A DNA stretch of 64,000 nucleotides from Wenzhouxiangella sp. XN79A (lineage in GTDB: Bacteria; Pseudomonadota; Gammaproteobacteria; Xanthomonadales; Wenzhouxiangellaceae): NCBI RefSeq assembly GCF_012272825.1, contig NZ_JAAWWS010000166.1:37836-101835 (forward strand), given 5' to 3'. A model generated the notes under the pieces. The model saw only the letters and a list, made by a program, of their open reading frames with translations, did no database searches and was not told where the DNA came from. Numbering within the stretch: position 1 is the stretch's first letter; the number at the start of each line of letters is the position of its first letter. Below, piece by piece: positions 51,264-61,667 of this stretch. Made by a program: the position numbers and the translations under genes.

Positions 51264-52397
51264 CTACCAGCCCCGGCATCGATCCAGCGGCTCGATCGAC
51301 GCGGCGCCGGCATCGATCCACCACATCCGCTCGAATTGCCCGGCCGTGGCGCAGGCGTGATTGGGCAGGATGCGCAGGCGGCGGCCGATCGGGAATCCGG
51401 CCAGGTCCAGCGGCTCGCCGTCGCGGCGGGCCAGGAGACCGTGTTCCTGGTGGGTCGCCCGGACGATGACCTCGGGCGCCAGCACCCGACCGGCGTCGTC
51501 GCAGACCACGCCGTAGCCCCGATCGACCGCCTGGCCGGCCGTGCCGCGATCACGTGACAGCGCCATCCAGCCGGCGTCGATCAGGACTTCGCCCGGCGCA
51601 CGGCGATGCCCGATCACCTCGGTCAGCACCGAGACGGCGATCTCGTCGATTTCGCAGACGCCCAGTCCCGCCATGACCAGGTCCATGAAGGCATAGACGC
51701 CGGCCCGCACTTCGGTCACGCCCGCCAGGTCGTCGGCGAACAGTGCGGTCGGCGTCGAACCCGCGCTCACGACGGGCGCTTCGAAGCCCGCTTCGCGCAG
51801 GGCGCCTGCGGCAGCGACGGCGACATCGCGCTCCTGCTTCGCGATCTCGACCAGGCCCGCTCGATCCCGGCAGGCATACGAGCCACCGGCGTGCACCATC
51901 ACGCCGGCCGGCAACGCGCCACCGCGTTCGAGCCTGCGAGCGGATTCGATCAGGCCAGGATCGTCGGGACGAAAGCCGGCCCGCTGGCCGTCCGCGTCGA
52001 CCTCGAGCAGCACCCGGAACGGCACATCGAGGCGCCGGGCGGCATCGGCCACGGCGCGGGCGGTTTCGGGGTGGTCCAGGACCAGCGTCAGGTTCATGCC
52101 GCGGCCGATTCGGCGGGCCACGTCCTCGATCTTGCCCGGCGCGATGCCCACGGCGTAGAGCAGGTCATCGATGCCGGCGTCGAAGAAATGATCGGCCTCG
52201 GCCAGCGTCGATACGGTCGCGCCCCCGGGATGACCGGCGAGCATGCGACGGGCGAGCTCGATGTTCTTGACGGTCTTCAGATGCGGACGCAGCGGCACGC
52301 GGAGGCGCGCGAGCCGGGCGTTCATCCGGCCGACGTTGCGCTCGAAACGGGTTTCGTCGACCAGCAGGGCCGGCGTCTGGAGTTCGGAACGGCGCAT
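51264..52397 (-). CDS. D-threonine aldolase/D-serine dehydratase-like PLP enzyme
   Basis: A 377-residue fold-type III (alanine racemase-like) PLP enzyme. The PLP lysine is Lys41 in 'PLRPHLKTVKNIELAR'. A C-terminal metal site 'LPNHACATAGQFERMWWID' (His and Cys) is characteristic of the metal-activated D-threonine aldolase and D-serine dehydratase group. 'VMVHAGGSYACRDR' and 'VVSAGSTPTALF' are the phosphate-binding loops. It cleaves D-beta-hydroxy-amino acids. Start at ATG 52397. Confidence 0.85.
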   Translation of the reverse strand: MRRSELQTPALLVDETRFERNVGRMNARLARLRVPLRPHLKTVKNIELARRMLAGHPGGATVSTLAEADHFFDAGIDDLLYAVGIAPGKIEDVARRIGRGMNLTLVLDHPETARAVADAARRLDVPFRVLLEVDADGQRAGFRPDDPGLIESARRLERGGALPAGVMVHAGGSYACRDRAGLVEIAKQERDVAVAAAGALREAGFEAPVVSAGSTPTALFADDLAGVTEVRAGVYAFMDLVMAGLGVCEIDEIAVSVLTEVIGHRRAPGEVLIDAGWMALSRDRGTAGQAVDRGYGVVCDDAGRVLAPEVIVRATHQEHGLLARRDGEPLDLAGFPIGRRLRILPNHACATAGQFERMWWIDAGAASIEPLDRCRGW

Positions 52398-52564
52398 GCA
52401 AGGCGTCCATCGTCGGGTCCGGCACTATTGTGGCCCGCGGCGGGCCAGCATGCACCAGGCTTGCCCTGAATCGGTTGCGTGGCCGGGCGAGCGACGACGT
52501 GTCGGTTCGCCGGAACATCCGATCGGCATCGCGTTGCGGAACCCGCGGTCCGTTCGGAGCTTCG

Positions 52565-52596
52565 AAAAAAAAACGCCGGCCGCGGTGCGACCGGCG
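52565..52596 (-). terminator. Rho-independent terminator of the carbonic anhydrase gene
   Basis: On the minus strand CGCCGGTCG and CGGCCGGCG form a 9-bp stem (one G-T pair) with a 5-base loop, directly followed by nine T residues. It is 45 bases past the stop at 52641. Confidence 0.9.
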
Positions 52597-52640
52597 ATGA
52601 ACAATGGAGAGGTGCCGCGTCGTTGCGGCGATCGTTCTTC

Positions 52641-53339
52641 TTAGAGGAACCGGACTTCGCCGGTCGCCAGGTCGTGGACCGCGCCGACGACCTTGACCTT
52701 GCCTTCCTCGACCAGGCCGCGGACCACATCGCTGCGGCGCAGCAGTTCGTTGACCTGCATCTTGACGTTGGTCTCGATCACCCGGTTGACGAACTCGGTG
52801 TTGGCCGAGCTGCGATCGGTGCCGACCGGCGTGCTGACCGCGTCGATGGCCGGCTCGATTTCGTCGAGCAGCGCGGTGAGGTTGCCGAGCTCGACGCCGT
52901 CGCAGGCACCCTTGACCGCGCCGCAGGCGGTGTGGCCCATGACCACGATGACCTTGGAACCGGCCGCTGCGGTGGCGAACTCGAAGCTGCCGAGCAGGTT
53001 GGTGTCGACGACGTTGCCGGCCACGCGGCCGACGAAGATGTCACCGACGCCCTGGTCGAACACCACTTCCGGGGCCGAGCGCGAGTCCAGGCAGGACAGG
53101 ACGACGGCGAACGGGAACTGGCCGCCGGCGGTGTCGCGCTGCTGTTCGATCAGGTCGCGATCGATCGAGTCACCGGCGACGAAGCGGGCATTGCCGTCCT
53201 TCAGCAGCTGCAGGGCCTGGTCGGGCGTCAGCGCGGCCTGGGCCTGCTGGTCGAAGGTGGTGTAGTGATCGTCGGCGATCAACGCCGAAGAGGCCACGAA
53301 CGCGGCGCCGGCGAGGCAGGAAACGATGAGATTTTTCAT
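52641..53339 (-). CDS. Exported beta-carbonic anhydrase
   Basis: A 232-residue beta-class carbonic anhydrase. The zinc ligands are Cys83 in 'VVLSCLDSRSAPEVVF', His136 and Cys139 in 'VVMGHTACGAVKGA', with the Asp85-Arg87 dyad. An N-terminal signal peptide (about 1-22) implies the periplasm, unusual but known for beta-CAs. AGGAGA precedes ATG 53339 by about 7 bases. It interconverts CO2 and bicarbonate. It is a single-gene unit with its own terminator. Confidence 0.93.
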   Translation of the reverse strand: MKNLIVSCLAGAAFVASSALIADDHYTTFDQQAQAALTPDQALQLLKDGNARFVAGDSIDRDLIEQQRDTAGGQFPFAVVLSCLDSRSAPEVVFDQGVGDIFVGRVAGNVVDTNLLGSFEFATAAAGSKVIVVMGHTACGAVKGACDGVELGNLTALLDEIEPAIDAVSTPVGTDRSSANTEFVNRVIETNVKMQVNELLRRSDVVRGLVEEGKVKVVGAVHDLATGEVRFL

Positions 53340-53361
53340 AGGTTTCTCCTAACGTTATAAT
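53333..53361 (+). promoter_or_regulatory. Candidate sigma-70 promoter for the nadABC operon
   Basis: A perfect TATAAT at 53356-53361 has TTTTCA 17 bases upstream. In so GC-rich a sequence this stands out. It points toward nadA, giving a leader of about 280 bases. The -35 overlaps the start of the divergent carbonic anhydrase gene. The same AT-rich patch lies in that gene's leader, so it may serve both. Confidence 0.4.
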
Positions 53362-53647
53362 GTAACATGTGGGTGTTGTTCCTATCGAATATTGTCCTGC
53401 CCGTGTCGAGGTTTTGTCAACAGGCGCCGCGCACCGGGCTTCACGACATCGGCGCCTCGATCGTTGTCGAGTCAACGGCCACGACGCGACCTCTGGCATC
53501 ATGTTCAGCGGTAAGACAGGCCGTGCAGCGAGCGCGTCGAAGCCGCCGAAGCGGGCCGAGCCGGCGCACTGGTATCTCGTCTTGTTCGGCACCATCTTCC
53601 GGTCCGTACCCGACTGCGCGACCCATGCGCCGCGCTGGAGCAGCCCG

Positions 53648-54766
<1,119 letters not shown>

Positions 54767-54771
54767 TCGCG

Positions 54772-56331
54772 ATGTCTTCGACCCGCTCGACCGGCGACTC
54801 GCCGATCGTCATCGTCGGCGCCGGGCTGGCCGGGCTGTGGTGCGCGCTGAACCTGGCACCACGCCGGGTCGTCCTGCTGACCGGCGCGCCACGCCATCAC
54901 GCGTCGTCGTCGGCCTGGGCCCAGGGCGGCATCGCCGCGGCGCTGGGCCCGGGTGATTCGCCGGCCGCCCACGCCCTGGACACCGTGGCCGCCGGTGCCG
55001 GGTTGGTCGACGGCACCGTGGCGCGCGCGCTGGCCGAAGCGGCTCCGGGCGAGGTCGCGGCACTGGCGCGCGCGGGCGTGCCGTTCGAGCGCGGCACCGA
55101 CGGCGGCTGGCTCCTGTCGCGCGAAGCCGCGCACCGCCACGCCCGGGTGGCCCGGGTCGGCGGAGACGGCGCCGGCGCGGCGATCGTCTCGGCCCTGACC
55201 CGACGCATCGCCTCGTGCTCGCACATCGACGTTCTCGCCGGCTCGGCGGGGACCGGGCTGCTGCGCAATGCACACGGCGCCTGCGTCGGGGTCCTGGTCG
55301 AAGACGCCCACGGCGTGCGCACGACGCTGCGCGCCGATGCCGTGGTGCTGGCCACCGGCGGGCTTGGCGGACTCTATGCCGTCAGCACCAATCCCGGTGC
55401 CAACCAGGGCCAGGGCCTGGCCTGGGCCGCCCGCATGGGCGCGCGCATCCGCGACCCGGAGTTCGTCCAGTTCCATCCCACCGCCATGAATGTCGGACGC
55501 AGCCCCGCGCCGCTGGCCACCGAGGCCCTGCGCGGCGAGGGCGCAAGGCTGATCGATCGACACGGTCAGCGCTTCATGACTGCGCTTCACCCCGACGGCG
55601 AGCTCGCGCCGCGCGACGTCGTGGCCCGCGCCGTTCACCGCCAGCACCGGGCCGGCGGCGCCTGGCTGGATGCTCGTCCGCTGGGCCCGACGCTGCCGGC
55701 CCGCTTCCCGGCCGTGTTCGAAGCCTGCCGGGCGGCCGGGCTGGATCCACGCCGCGCGCCGATCCCGATCGCGCCGGCCGCGCACTACCACATGGGCGGC
55801 GTGGCCACCGACCTGGCCGGGCGCACCGACGTGTCCGGCCTGCGGGTGATCGGCGAGGCGGCCTGCACCGGGGTGCACGGCGCCAACCGGCTGGCCTCGA
55901 ACTCGTTGCTCGAAGCGGTGGTCATGGCCCGTCGCGCCGCCGAGGACCTGCGCGCGGCGCGCCGCCCGCGCACCCGCGGCGAACTGGACATCGTGGTCGC
56001 CCGGGCGCTGCCGGAACCCGCGCTGGCGCGGCTGCGCGATGCGATGCAGCGCGATGCCGGCGTCGAGCGCGACCGCCGGGGCCTGCTACGGCTGATCGAC
56101 GAGCTGGATCAGCTGCAGCACGACAATGGCCCCACCGATGCACTGCTGGCCGCACGCATGGTGGCCGACTGCGCACTGGCGCGCAGCGAGAGCCGGGGCG
56201 CGCACGCCCGCAGCGACCACCCGAACCGTGCCCCGGTCGCACGTCACGCCGACTGGGCCTGGGACGGCCGAACCGGGCGGGTCGCCGTCAGCGCGTCGTC
56301 CAACCCGATCCAGCCGGAGCCGCACGCATGA
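54772..56331 (+). CDS. nadB: L-aspartate oxidase NadB
   Basis: A 519-residue flavoprotein. The FAD motif is 'IVIVGAGLAGLWCALNL', followed by 'ASSSAWAQGGIAAALGPG', 'VLATGGLGGLYAVSTNPGAN', the active-site 'EFVQFHPTAMNVG', 'AAHYHMGGV' and 'GANRLASNSLLEAVV'. It oxidises L-aspartate to iminoaspartate for NadA. Cytoplasmic. Starts 5 bases after nadA and overlaps nadC by four bases (ATGA). Confidence 0.96.
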   Translation: MSSTRSTGDSPIVIVGAGLAGLWCALNLAPRRVVLLTGAPRHHASSSAWAQGGIAAALGPGDSPAAHALDTVAAGAGLVDGTVARALAEAAPGEVAALARAGVPFERGTDGGWLLSREAAHRHARVARVGGDGAGAAIVSALTRRIASCSHIDVLAGSAGTGLLRNAHGACVGVLVEDAHGVRTTLRADAVVLATGGLGGLYAVSTNPGANQGQGLAWAARMGARIRDPEFVQFHPTAMNVGRSPAPLATEALRGEGARLIDRHGQRFMTALHPDGELAPRDVVARAVHRQHRAGGAWLDARPLGPTLPARFPAVFEACRAAGLDPRRAPIPIAPAAHYHMGGVATDLAGRTDVSGLRVIGEAACTGVHGANRLASNSLLEAVVMARRAAEDLRAARRPRTRGELDIVVARALPEPALARLRDAMQRDAGVERDRRGLLRLIDELDQLQHDNGPTDALLAARMVADCALARSESRGAHARSDHPNRAPVARHADWAWDGRTGRVAVSASSNPIQPEPHA

Positions 56332-57173
56332 GGCCGACCGTTCCCCATCACGTGATCCTCGAGGTGGTTCGTCGGGCACTGCACGAAGACCTGGGCGGGC
56401 GCGGCGACATCACCAGCCAGGCCACGCTGCCGGCCGGACTGGAGGCCGAATACATGCTTCGGGCGCGCGCCGGAGGCCGGCTGGCCGGCAGCGCGGCCGC
56501 CCGCTGCGCCTTCCTCGAAGTCGAACCCGAACTGGCGCTGACCGGCTGGCTCGACGACGGCGCCGAACTGGCCCCCGGAACCGTGGTCGGCCGGATCCGC
56601 GGCCCGGTTCGCTCCATCCTGACCGCCGAGCGCGTCGCGCTGAACCTGCTCGGACGGCTGGCCGGCATCGCCACGCTGACCCGTCGCTTCGTCGATGCCG
56701 TCGCCGGCACCGGCGCCCGGATCACCCACACCCGCAAGACCACCCCCGGCCTGCGCGCGCTGGAACTGGCCGCCGTGGCCGCCGGCGGCGGCGCGATGCA
56801 CCGCTTCGGGCTCGACGACGCGATCCTGATCAAGGACAACCACGTCGCCGCCTGCGGCAGCGTGGCCGAGGCCGTGCGGCGGGCCCGCGACTTCGCGGGC
56901 CACATGACCCGCGTCGCGGTCGAGATCGACCGCATCGACCAGCTGGACGAGGCGATCGACGCCGGCGCCGAAAGCGTGCTGCTCGACAATTTCGACCTCG
57001 AGGGCCTCCGCGCCGCCGTCGAGCTGGCCGCCGGCCGGGTCACCCTGGAGGCCTCGGGCAACGTCACGCTGGAAACGGTCCGCGCCATCGCCGAAACCGG
57101 CGTCGACGTGATCTCCATCGGCGCCCTGACCCACTCGGCGCCGAACCTGGACCTGGGCCTCGACGCCGACTGA
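56328..57173 (+). CDS. nadC: Nicotinate-nucleotide pyrophosphorylase NadC
   Basis: A 281-residue quinolinate phosphoribosyltransferase. 'HEDLGGRGDITSQATLPAG', 'ERVALNLLGRLAGIATLTR', 'ITHTRKTTPGLRALE', 'GLDDAILIKDNHV' and 'VLLDNFDLEGLRAAV' are family blocks with the substrate-binding Arg and Lys residues. It completes de novo synthesis of nicotinate mononucleotide. ATG 56328 overlaps the nadB stop. Confidence 0.96.
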   Translation: MRPTVPHHVILEVVRRALHEDLGGRGDITSQATLPAGLEAEYMLRARAGGRLAGSAAARCAFLEVEPELALTGWLDDGAELAPGTVVGRIRGPVRSILTAERVALNLLGRLAGIATLTRRFVDAVAGTGARITHTRKTTPGLRALELAAVAAGGGAMHRFGLDDAILIKDNHVAACGSVAEAVRRARDFAGHMTRVAVEIDRIDQLDEAIDAGAESVLLDNFDLEGLRAAVELAAGRVTLEASGNVTLETVRAIAETGVDVISIGALTHSAPNLDLGLDAD

Positions 57174-57244
57174 CCGGATGCAAGGCGGTCAACCGTTGCG
57201 CGGGTGGCCACGTTGAGTCGGGCATCTCTCCACGGAGCCCGACG

Positions 57245-57460
57245 ATGACCTGCAGACGCCTCCCCACCCTCGTCCTGACCCTCGCCGCCGCCCTGATCAG
57301 CGGCTGCGCGGTGCACCACCACCACCCGCGCGCCTACCCGACCTGGCAGGCCTACCAGTCCGCGCATCCACAGGCCCGATTCGTCGTCGTGACCACCCGG
57401 CCAGCGCGCGACCGGACCTGCTGGAAGGTCCGGCGTGGCTGGCGCTGCGTGGTGCGCTGA
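57245..57460 (+). CDS. Small lipoprotein
   Basis: A 71-residue protein with a signal peptide and lipobox ('TLAAALISGC', Cys about residue 21). A 'AVHHHHPRAYPTW' His cluster follows. GGAG is 8 bases upstream of ATG 57245. The His run might bind metal. No family is recognised. Confidence 0.65.
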   Translation: MTCRRLPTLVLTLAAALISGCAVHHHHPRAYPTWQAYQSAHPQARFVVVTTRPARDRTCWKVRRGWRCVVR

Positions 57461-57592
57461 CCGCACGGAACCCGCGCACCGGAGGATGGCCCGGCAAGGC
57501 CGCCGCCAGGCCCGTCGATCGGCCCACGGCTCGACGGCGTCGACCAGCCGCCATGCTATCGTTGCGACAGGTTTCTGCAACGGACGAAAAGC

Positions 57593-58828
57593 ATGGCCGA
57601 ACGCGAATTCGACCTGGTGCTGATGGGCGCCACCGGCTTCACCGGGCAGCTGGTCGCCGAGCATCTTCTCGAGCGCCACGGCGCCACCGGCGCACTGAAG
57701 TGGGCACTGGCCGGACGCAATCCCGACAAGCTCGAGGCCGTCCGGACACAACTGGGCAGCAACGCATCGGCGCTTCCGCTGATCGAGGCCGACAGCTTCG
57801 ATCGGCCTTCGCTGGATGCGCTGACGAACCGCACCCGGGTGGTGCTGACCACGGTCGGCCCGTACGCGCTGTACGGCCGCGAGCTGGTCGCGGCCTGCGC
57901 CGCCAACGGCACCGACTACTGCGACCTGACCGGCGAGGTGCCGTTCATGCGCGACATGATCGATGCCCACGCCACCGCCGCGAAGGCCAGCGGCGCACGG
58001 ATCGTGCACTGCTGCGGCTTCGACTCGATTCCGTCGGACCTGGGCGTTTCGGTGCTGCAGCAGGCCGCGCAGGAGCGCTTCGGCGGACCGTTGACGCGGG
58101 TCGGCCTGCGCGTCAAGGCGGCCAAGGGCGGCCTGAGCGGCGGCACCTTCGCCAGCATGCTGAACATCGTCGAGGCCGCGCGCGCGGATGCCGACATCGC
58201 GCGCTACCTGAAGAACCCCTACGCGATCTGCCCGCGCGACCAGCGCGAGGGCCCGCGCCAGCCCTACGTCAATGGGCCGAAACTCGATGAAGAACTCGGC
58301 AGCTGGATGGCGCCGTTCATCATGGCCGCGATCAACACCCGGGTCGTGCACCGCGCCAACGCACTGCAGGACCACGCCTACGGCAAGGACTTCCTCTACG
58401 ACGAGGCGGTGCTCACCGGCAGCGGCTTCGGCGGCCGGATGAAAGCCACCACGGTGTCGCTGGGCATGGGCGCCTTTGCGCTCGGCGCCGGACTGGGTCC
58501 GACCCGGTCGCTGCTCAAGAAACTGGTCCTGCCCAAGCCCGGCGAGGGCCCCAGCGCCGAGCAGCGCGAGGCCGGGTTCTTCAACATCGTGATCCACGGC
58601 CGCGACGACGCCGGCCACGCACTGCGCGTACGCGTGCGCGGCGATCGCGATCCGGGCTACGGCTCGACCTCGAAGATGATCGGTGAAGCCGCGGTCTGTC
58701 TGGCCCGCGACATCGGTCCGGACGTGCCGGGCGGGTTCTGGACCCCGGCCACGGCGCTGGGCGAGTCCCTGCGCTCGCGACTGGCCGAGCACGCCGGGGT
58801 GACCTTCGAGGTCGAGAACGCCGGCTGA
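57593..58828 (+). CDS. Saccharopine dehydrogenase-like (trans-acting enoyl reductase type) protein
   Basis: A 411-residue NAD(P)-binding protein. The Rossmann motif is 'LVLMGATGFTGQLVAEHLLE', followed by 'WALAGRNPDKLEAVRTQLG', 'RVVLTTVGPYALYGRELVAA', 'DYCDLTGEVPFMRDMI', 'IVHCCGFDSIPSDLGV' and a C-terminal catalytic-like domain. This layout fits the saccharopine-dehydrogenase-related family that includes the enoyl reductases of polyketide lipid synthesis. The exact reaction is not predictable. MgtE follows 35 bases later. Confidence 0.85.
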   Translation: MAEREFDLVLMGATGFTGQLVAEHLLERHGATGALKWALAGRNPDKLEAVRTQLGSNASALPLIEADSFDRPSLDALTNRTRVVLTTVGPYALYGRELVAACAANGTDYCDLTGEVPFMRDMIDAHATAAKASGARIVHCCGFDSIPSDLGVSVLQQAAQERFGGPLTRVGLRVKAAKGGLSGGTFASMLNIVEAARADADIARYLKNPYAICPRDQREGPRQPYVNGPKLDEELGSWMAPFIMAAINTRVVHRANALQDHAYGKDFLYDEAVLTGSGFGGRMKATTVSLGMGAFALGAGLGPTRSLLKKLVLPKPGEGPSAEQREAGFFNIVIHGRDDAGHALRVRVRGDRDPGYGSTSKMIGEAAVCLARDIGPDVPGGFWTPATALGESLRSRLAEHAGVTFEVENAG

Positions 58829-58863
58829 GCACGATCCCGGGCGACCGGGCACGGAGAGACGCG

Positions 58864-60249
58864 ATGCAGACCGAAGCGGAACTCGACAGCGAACGCGAAC
58901 GCGCCGGCCAGGCGCTGGACAGCGAGCGCGTGCGCGCCGCGCTGGATGCGATCGCGGCCGAGGACGCCGCGCGGCTGTCCAACGTGCTCGAGCCGCTCCA
59001 TGCCGCCGACGTCGCCGACCTGCTCGAGCAGATCTCGTCGAACGACCGCGATGCCCTGGTCCGGCTGTGGGGCCGGCAGATCGACGGCGAGATCCTGTCC
59101 GAACTCGACGAGTCGATCCGCGAGCCGCTGATCGAGTCGCTGCCTTCGGAAGTGCTCGCCGAGGCGATTCGCGAACTCGACTCCGACGACGTCGTCGACC
59201 TGGTCGAGGACCTCCAGGAAGAGCAGCAGACCCGCATCCTCGGCGCGCTGGAGACGATCGACCGGATCGGCGTCGAGAGCGCGCTGTCCTATCCCGAATT
59301 CTCGGCCGGCCGCCTGATGCAGCGCGAGCTGGTCGCGCTACCCGAGGACTGGACGGTCGGCCAGGCCATCGATTACGTCCGGACCGCCGACGACCTGCCC
59401 GACCAGTTCTATCACGTCGTGCTGGTCTCGCCGGCGATGAAACCGGTCGGCTACGTCGCGCTGGGCCGGCTGCTTTCGTCGCGCCGCGACCATCCGCTGC
59501 TCGACATCATCGAAGACAGCTACCGCACGGTCACCGTCACCGATCCGGAATCCGACGTGGCCTACCTGTTCAACCATTACCACCTGATCTCCACGCCGGT
59601 GGTCGATGAAAGCGGCCGGCTGGTCGGCGTGATCACCATCGACGACGCCATGGCCGTGCTCGATGAAGAGCACGAGGAAGACCTGCTGCGCCTGGCCGGC
59701 GTCGACGAGGATTCGTCGCTGACCGACACGGTGCTGCGCACCACCCGCGGCCGCGCGGTGTGGCTGTTCGTCAACCTGCTGACCGCGATCCTGGCCTCGC
59801 TGGTGATCAACGCCTACGCCGAGACCATCGACCAGATGGTGGCGCTGGCGGTGCTGATGCCGATCGTCGCCTCGATGGGCGGCAACGCCGGCACCCAGAC
59901 CATGACCGTGGCGGTCCGGGCGATCGCCACCCGTGAGCTGACCGCCAGCAACGCACTTCGGGTGAGCTGGCGCGAGATCACGGTCGGCGCGATCAACGGC
60001 CTGCTGTTCGGGCTGATCATGGCCGGCGTGGCGGCGTTCTGGTTCGGCGTGCCGAAGCTGGCCCTGGTCATCGCCGTGGCGATGGTGCTCACACTGATCG
60101 CTGCGGCCCTCGGCGGCATCCTCATTCCGATCCTGCTCGAGCGCCTGAAGATCGACCCGGCGCTGGCCTCCGGTCCGTTCGTCACCACCGTGACCGACGT
60201 GGTCGGCTTCTTCGCCTTCCTGGGGCTGGCCTCGATGCTTCTGCTCTGA
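58864..60249 (+). CDS. mgtE: Magnesium transporter MgtE
   Basis: A 461-residue MgtE. An N-terminal helical domain ('LEPLHAADVADLLEQISSND', about 40-150) is followed by two CBS domains (about 155-275; 'LISTPVVDESGRLVGVITID') and five membrane helices at about 305-460. The pore motifs include 'ASMGGNAGTQTMTVAVRAIA'. The cytoplasmic CBS and N domains close the channel when Mg is high. Complete and of normal length. Confidence 0.95.
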   Translation: MQTEAELDSERERAGQALDSERVRAALDAIAAEDAARLSNVLEPLHAADVADLLEQISSNDRDALVRLWGRQIDGEILSELDESIREPLIESLPSEVLAEAIRELDSDDVVDLVEDLQEEQQTRILGALETIDRIGVESALSYPEFSAGRLMQRELVALPEDWTVGQAIDYVRTADDLPDQFYHVVLVSPAMKPVGYVALGRLLSSRRDHPLLDIIEDSYRTVTVTDPESDVAYLFNHYHLISTPVVDESGRLVGVITIDDAMAVLDEEHEEDLLRLAGVDEDSSLTDTVLRTTRGRAVWLFVNLLTAILASLVINAYAETIDQMVALAVLMPIVASMGGNAGTQTMTVAVRAIATRELTASNALRVSWREITVGAINGLLFGLIMAGVAAFWFGVPKLALVIAVAMVLTLIAAALGGILIPILLERLKIDPALASGPFVTTVTDVVGFFAFLGLASMLLL

Positions 60250-60299
60250 CGACGGCAGGATCGCTTGGTGTATCCCGCCACTGTTCGCGGTTGACCTCG

Positions 60300-60320
60300 C
60301 CCGACCGGAGGCCGGTCGGG
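60300..60320 (+). terminator. Perfect 9-bp hairpin after mgtE
   Basis: CCCGACCGG and CCGGTCGGG pair perfectly around AGG, 51 bases past the mgtE stop. There is no T-tract, so it may be a weak terminator or 3' stabiliser. Confidence 0.5.
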
Positions 60321-60423
60321 AAGAGAAGTGGTCATGCAGGTAGCGACCAGGCGCTCCGGTCGCTCGTCCCGCGGCCCGCTGCCTCGATGGTCGAACGCCA
60401 GCGACCGATCAGCCGATACGGTG

Positions 60424-61310
60424 TCAGGACCCGGCTGCGGCCTCGCTGCCGGTCGAATACTCGCTGACCCGGCATTCCCCGTCATCGCAGGACAACAACG
60501 ACGAGGTGCCTTCGCACTGCGCGGTATAGACCAGCACCTGATCGACGCCTTCGCCGACATAGACCAGGTCGATGCACTCCAGCTTCTCGGCGGACTTCGC
60601 GACCGCGTCCGGGATCTGGTGCTCCACCGCCGCCGCCAGGGCTCCGGCCTGGCCGCAGTTCATCGGCACCGGGATCAGCGCAGGGTACTGGCAGGCCGCA
60701 CCGGTGGCGGCATCGACGCCGGCGCCGATCAGGCCGCCGAAGATGATGTTGCCGAAGGTCATGGCCTTGAGCGATGAACTGACGGTCATGATGTAGTCGT
60801 CGTAGCCACTGCGCGAACACTGCACGGTCAACTTGCCGCAGACGCGGTTGACCTGCACCGTTCCCGGCGTCTCGTTGACATAGTAGGTTCCTTCCTTGTT
60901 GGTCAGTTCACAGGACGCCGCCGGGCAGTTCGGCGTCTAGTGGGCCATGCGGCAAATCAGGTGACACTCAGCCGTCGCACCCGCGTCGTATGCAAGGCGC
61001 GCGAGTGCAGGCGTCCTTGCCGGGCCGTCAAGCGAGCGGAACGCAGCATACGGTGCGGGTGCGACGGCCCTCCGGGAGTCACTGTGCCGGCACGACTCGG
61101 CGTTGCGTTTCCTGGCAAGGGAGCGGCCATTCCCTGCGAAACGCGCCTTGATCCGCGCCGGCACAGTGGCTCTGAGCGTTACCTGATTTGTCGCATGGCC
61201 CACTAGATCGAGACCATCTGGTCCTGCCCGGTGGTGATCGATGCGCAGCCGGTGAGCGCCGATGCGCCGGCGAGCAGCGCCAGAAGTTGCTTTGCAGGTT
61301 TCATGTTCAT
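60424..61310 (-). pseudogene. Lipoprotein gene split by a 270-bp inserted element
   Basis: The N-terminal part starts at ATG 61310: 'MNMKPAKQLLALLAGASALT' and a lipobox 'LTGCAS', then 'TTGQDQMVSI' and a TAG formed at the element border. After the element the same frame resumes: 'TPNCPAASCELTNKEGTYYV', 'VNRVCGKLTVQC', 'NIIFGGLIGAGVDAATGAAC' and on to 60424. The whole, joined, reads as one lipoprotein of about 200 residues of the kind 'CAT...TNPxxAxCxLTNxxG'. The insertion truncates it to about 35 residues. If the element is simply removed with one CTAG copy, an in-frame TAG remains, so a second change is also needed. Confidence 0.75.
60937..61206. mobile_element. MITE-like element with 35-bp terminal inverted repeats
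   Basis: Both ends read CTAGTGGGCCATGCG, then a G/A change, CAAATCAGGT, and two more purine changes before CTCAG, giving about 35-bp inverted repeats with about three mismatches. It is bounded on both sides by CTAG, which may be the target duplication (as in some IS5-group elements). Inside are two more hairpins: GTCGCACCCGC/GCGGGTGCGAC (about 60976-61080) and one flanked by GTGCCGGC/GCCGGCAC (about 61083-61166). It has no transposase, so it is non-autonomous. It splits the lipoprotein gene. Confidence 0.7.
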
Positions 61311-61667
61311 CTGTCGTTTTATTCCACGTTGTCGATTGAAGGTGTGCAACGTGGCCGGGCACGGGGCACGACCTCGCCCACCACGCCGCAGGGGCGCGAT
61401 GTCGATGTACGCGTCAGGAAGCTGGATGAAATCCGTACCCCATTTCCGGTCGTATGCGCGCGGAGAGCCGCAGCGGCACGAACCGCCCCTCGGTTGCCAA
61501 GCCACGATCGCAGCATATCGGGCCCATCTCGACAATTCAATCGCAAGGATGGTCGGACAGAATCGAGGTTTGTGCCAAGGACGTGCCGATGACCCCGTCG
61601 ACGCTGATCGACTTCTGGTTCGGCCGCGATGGCACGCGCCCTGTGCATCGAAGGGCTCCGACTCGGC
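61311..61667. other. Intergenic region with a DUF924 remnant
   Basis: 357 bases between the broken lipoprotein and the EamA gene. The only recognisable sequence is the DUF924-like start near 61589, annotated separately. Nothing else is seen. Confidence 0.4.
61589..61640 (+). pseudogene. Short remnant of a DUF924-family gene
   Basis: ATG 61589 has AAGGA upstream and opens 'MTPSTLIDFWFGRDGTRP', which matches the start of DUF924 proteins ('...DFWFG...'). After about 17 residues the similarity stops near the end of the EamA gene. The rest seems deleted. Confidence 0.4.

Noticed and set aside
56348..58852. 834-codon minus-strand open frame
   Set aside because: It covers nadC and the saccharopine-dehydrogenase-like gene in the opposite sense. 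Both of those are clear family members.
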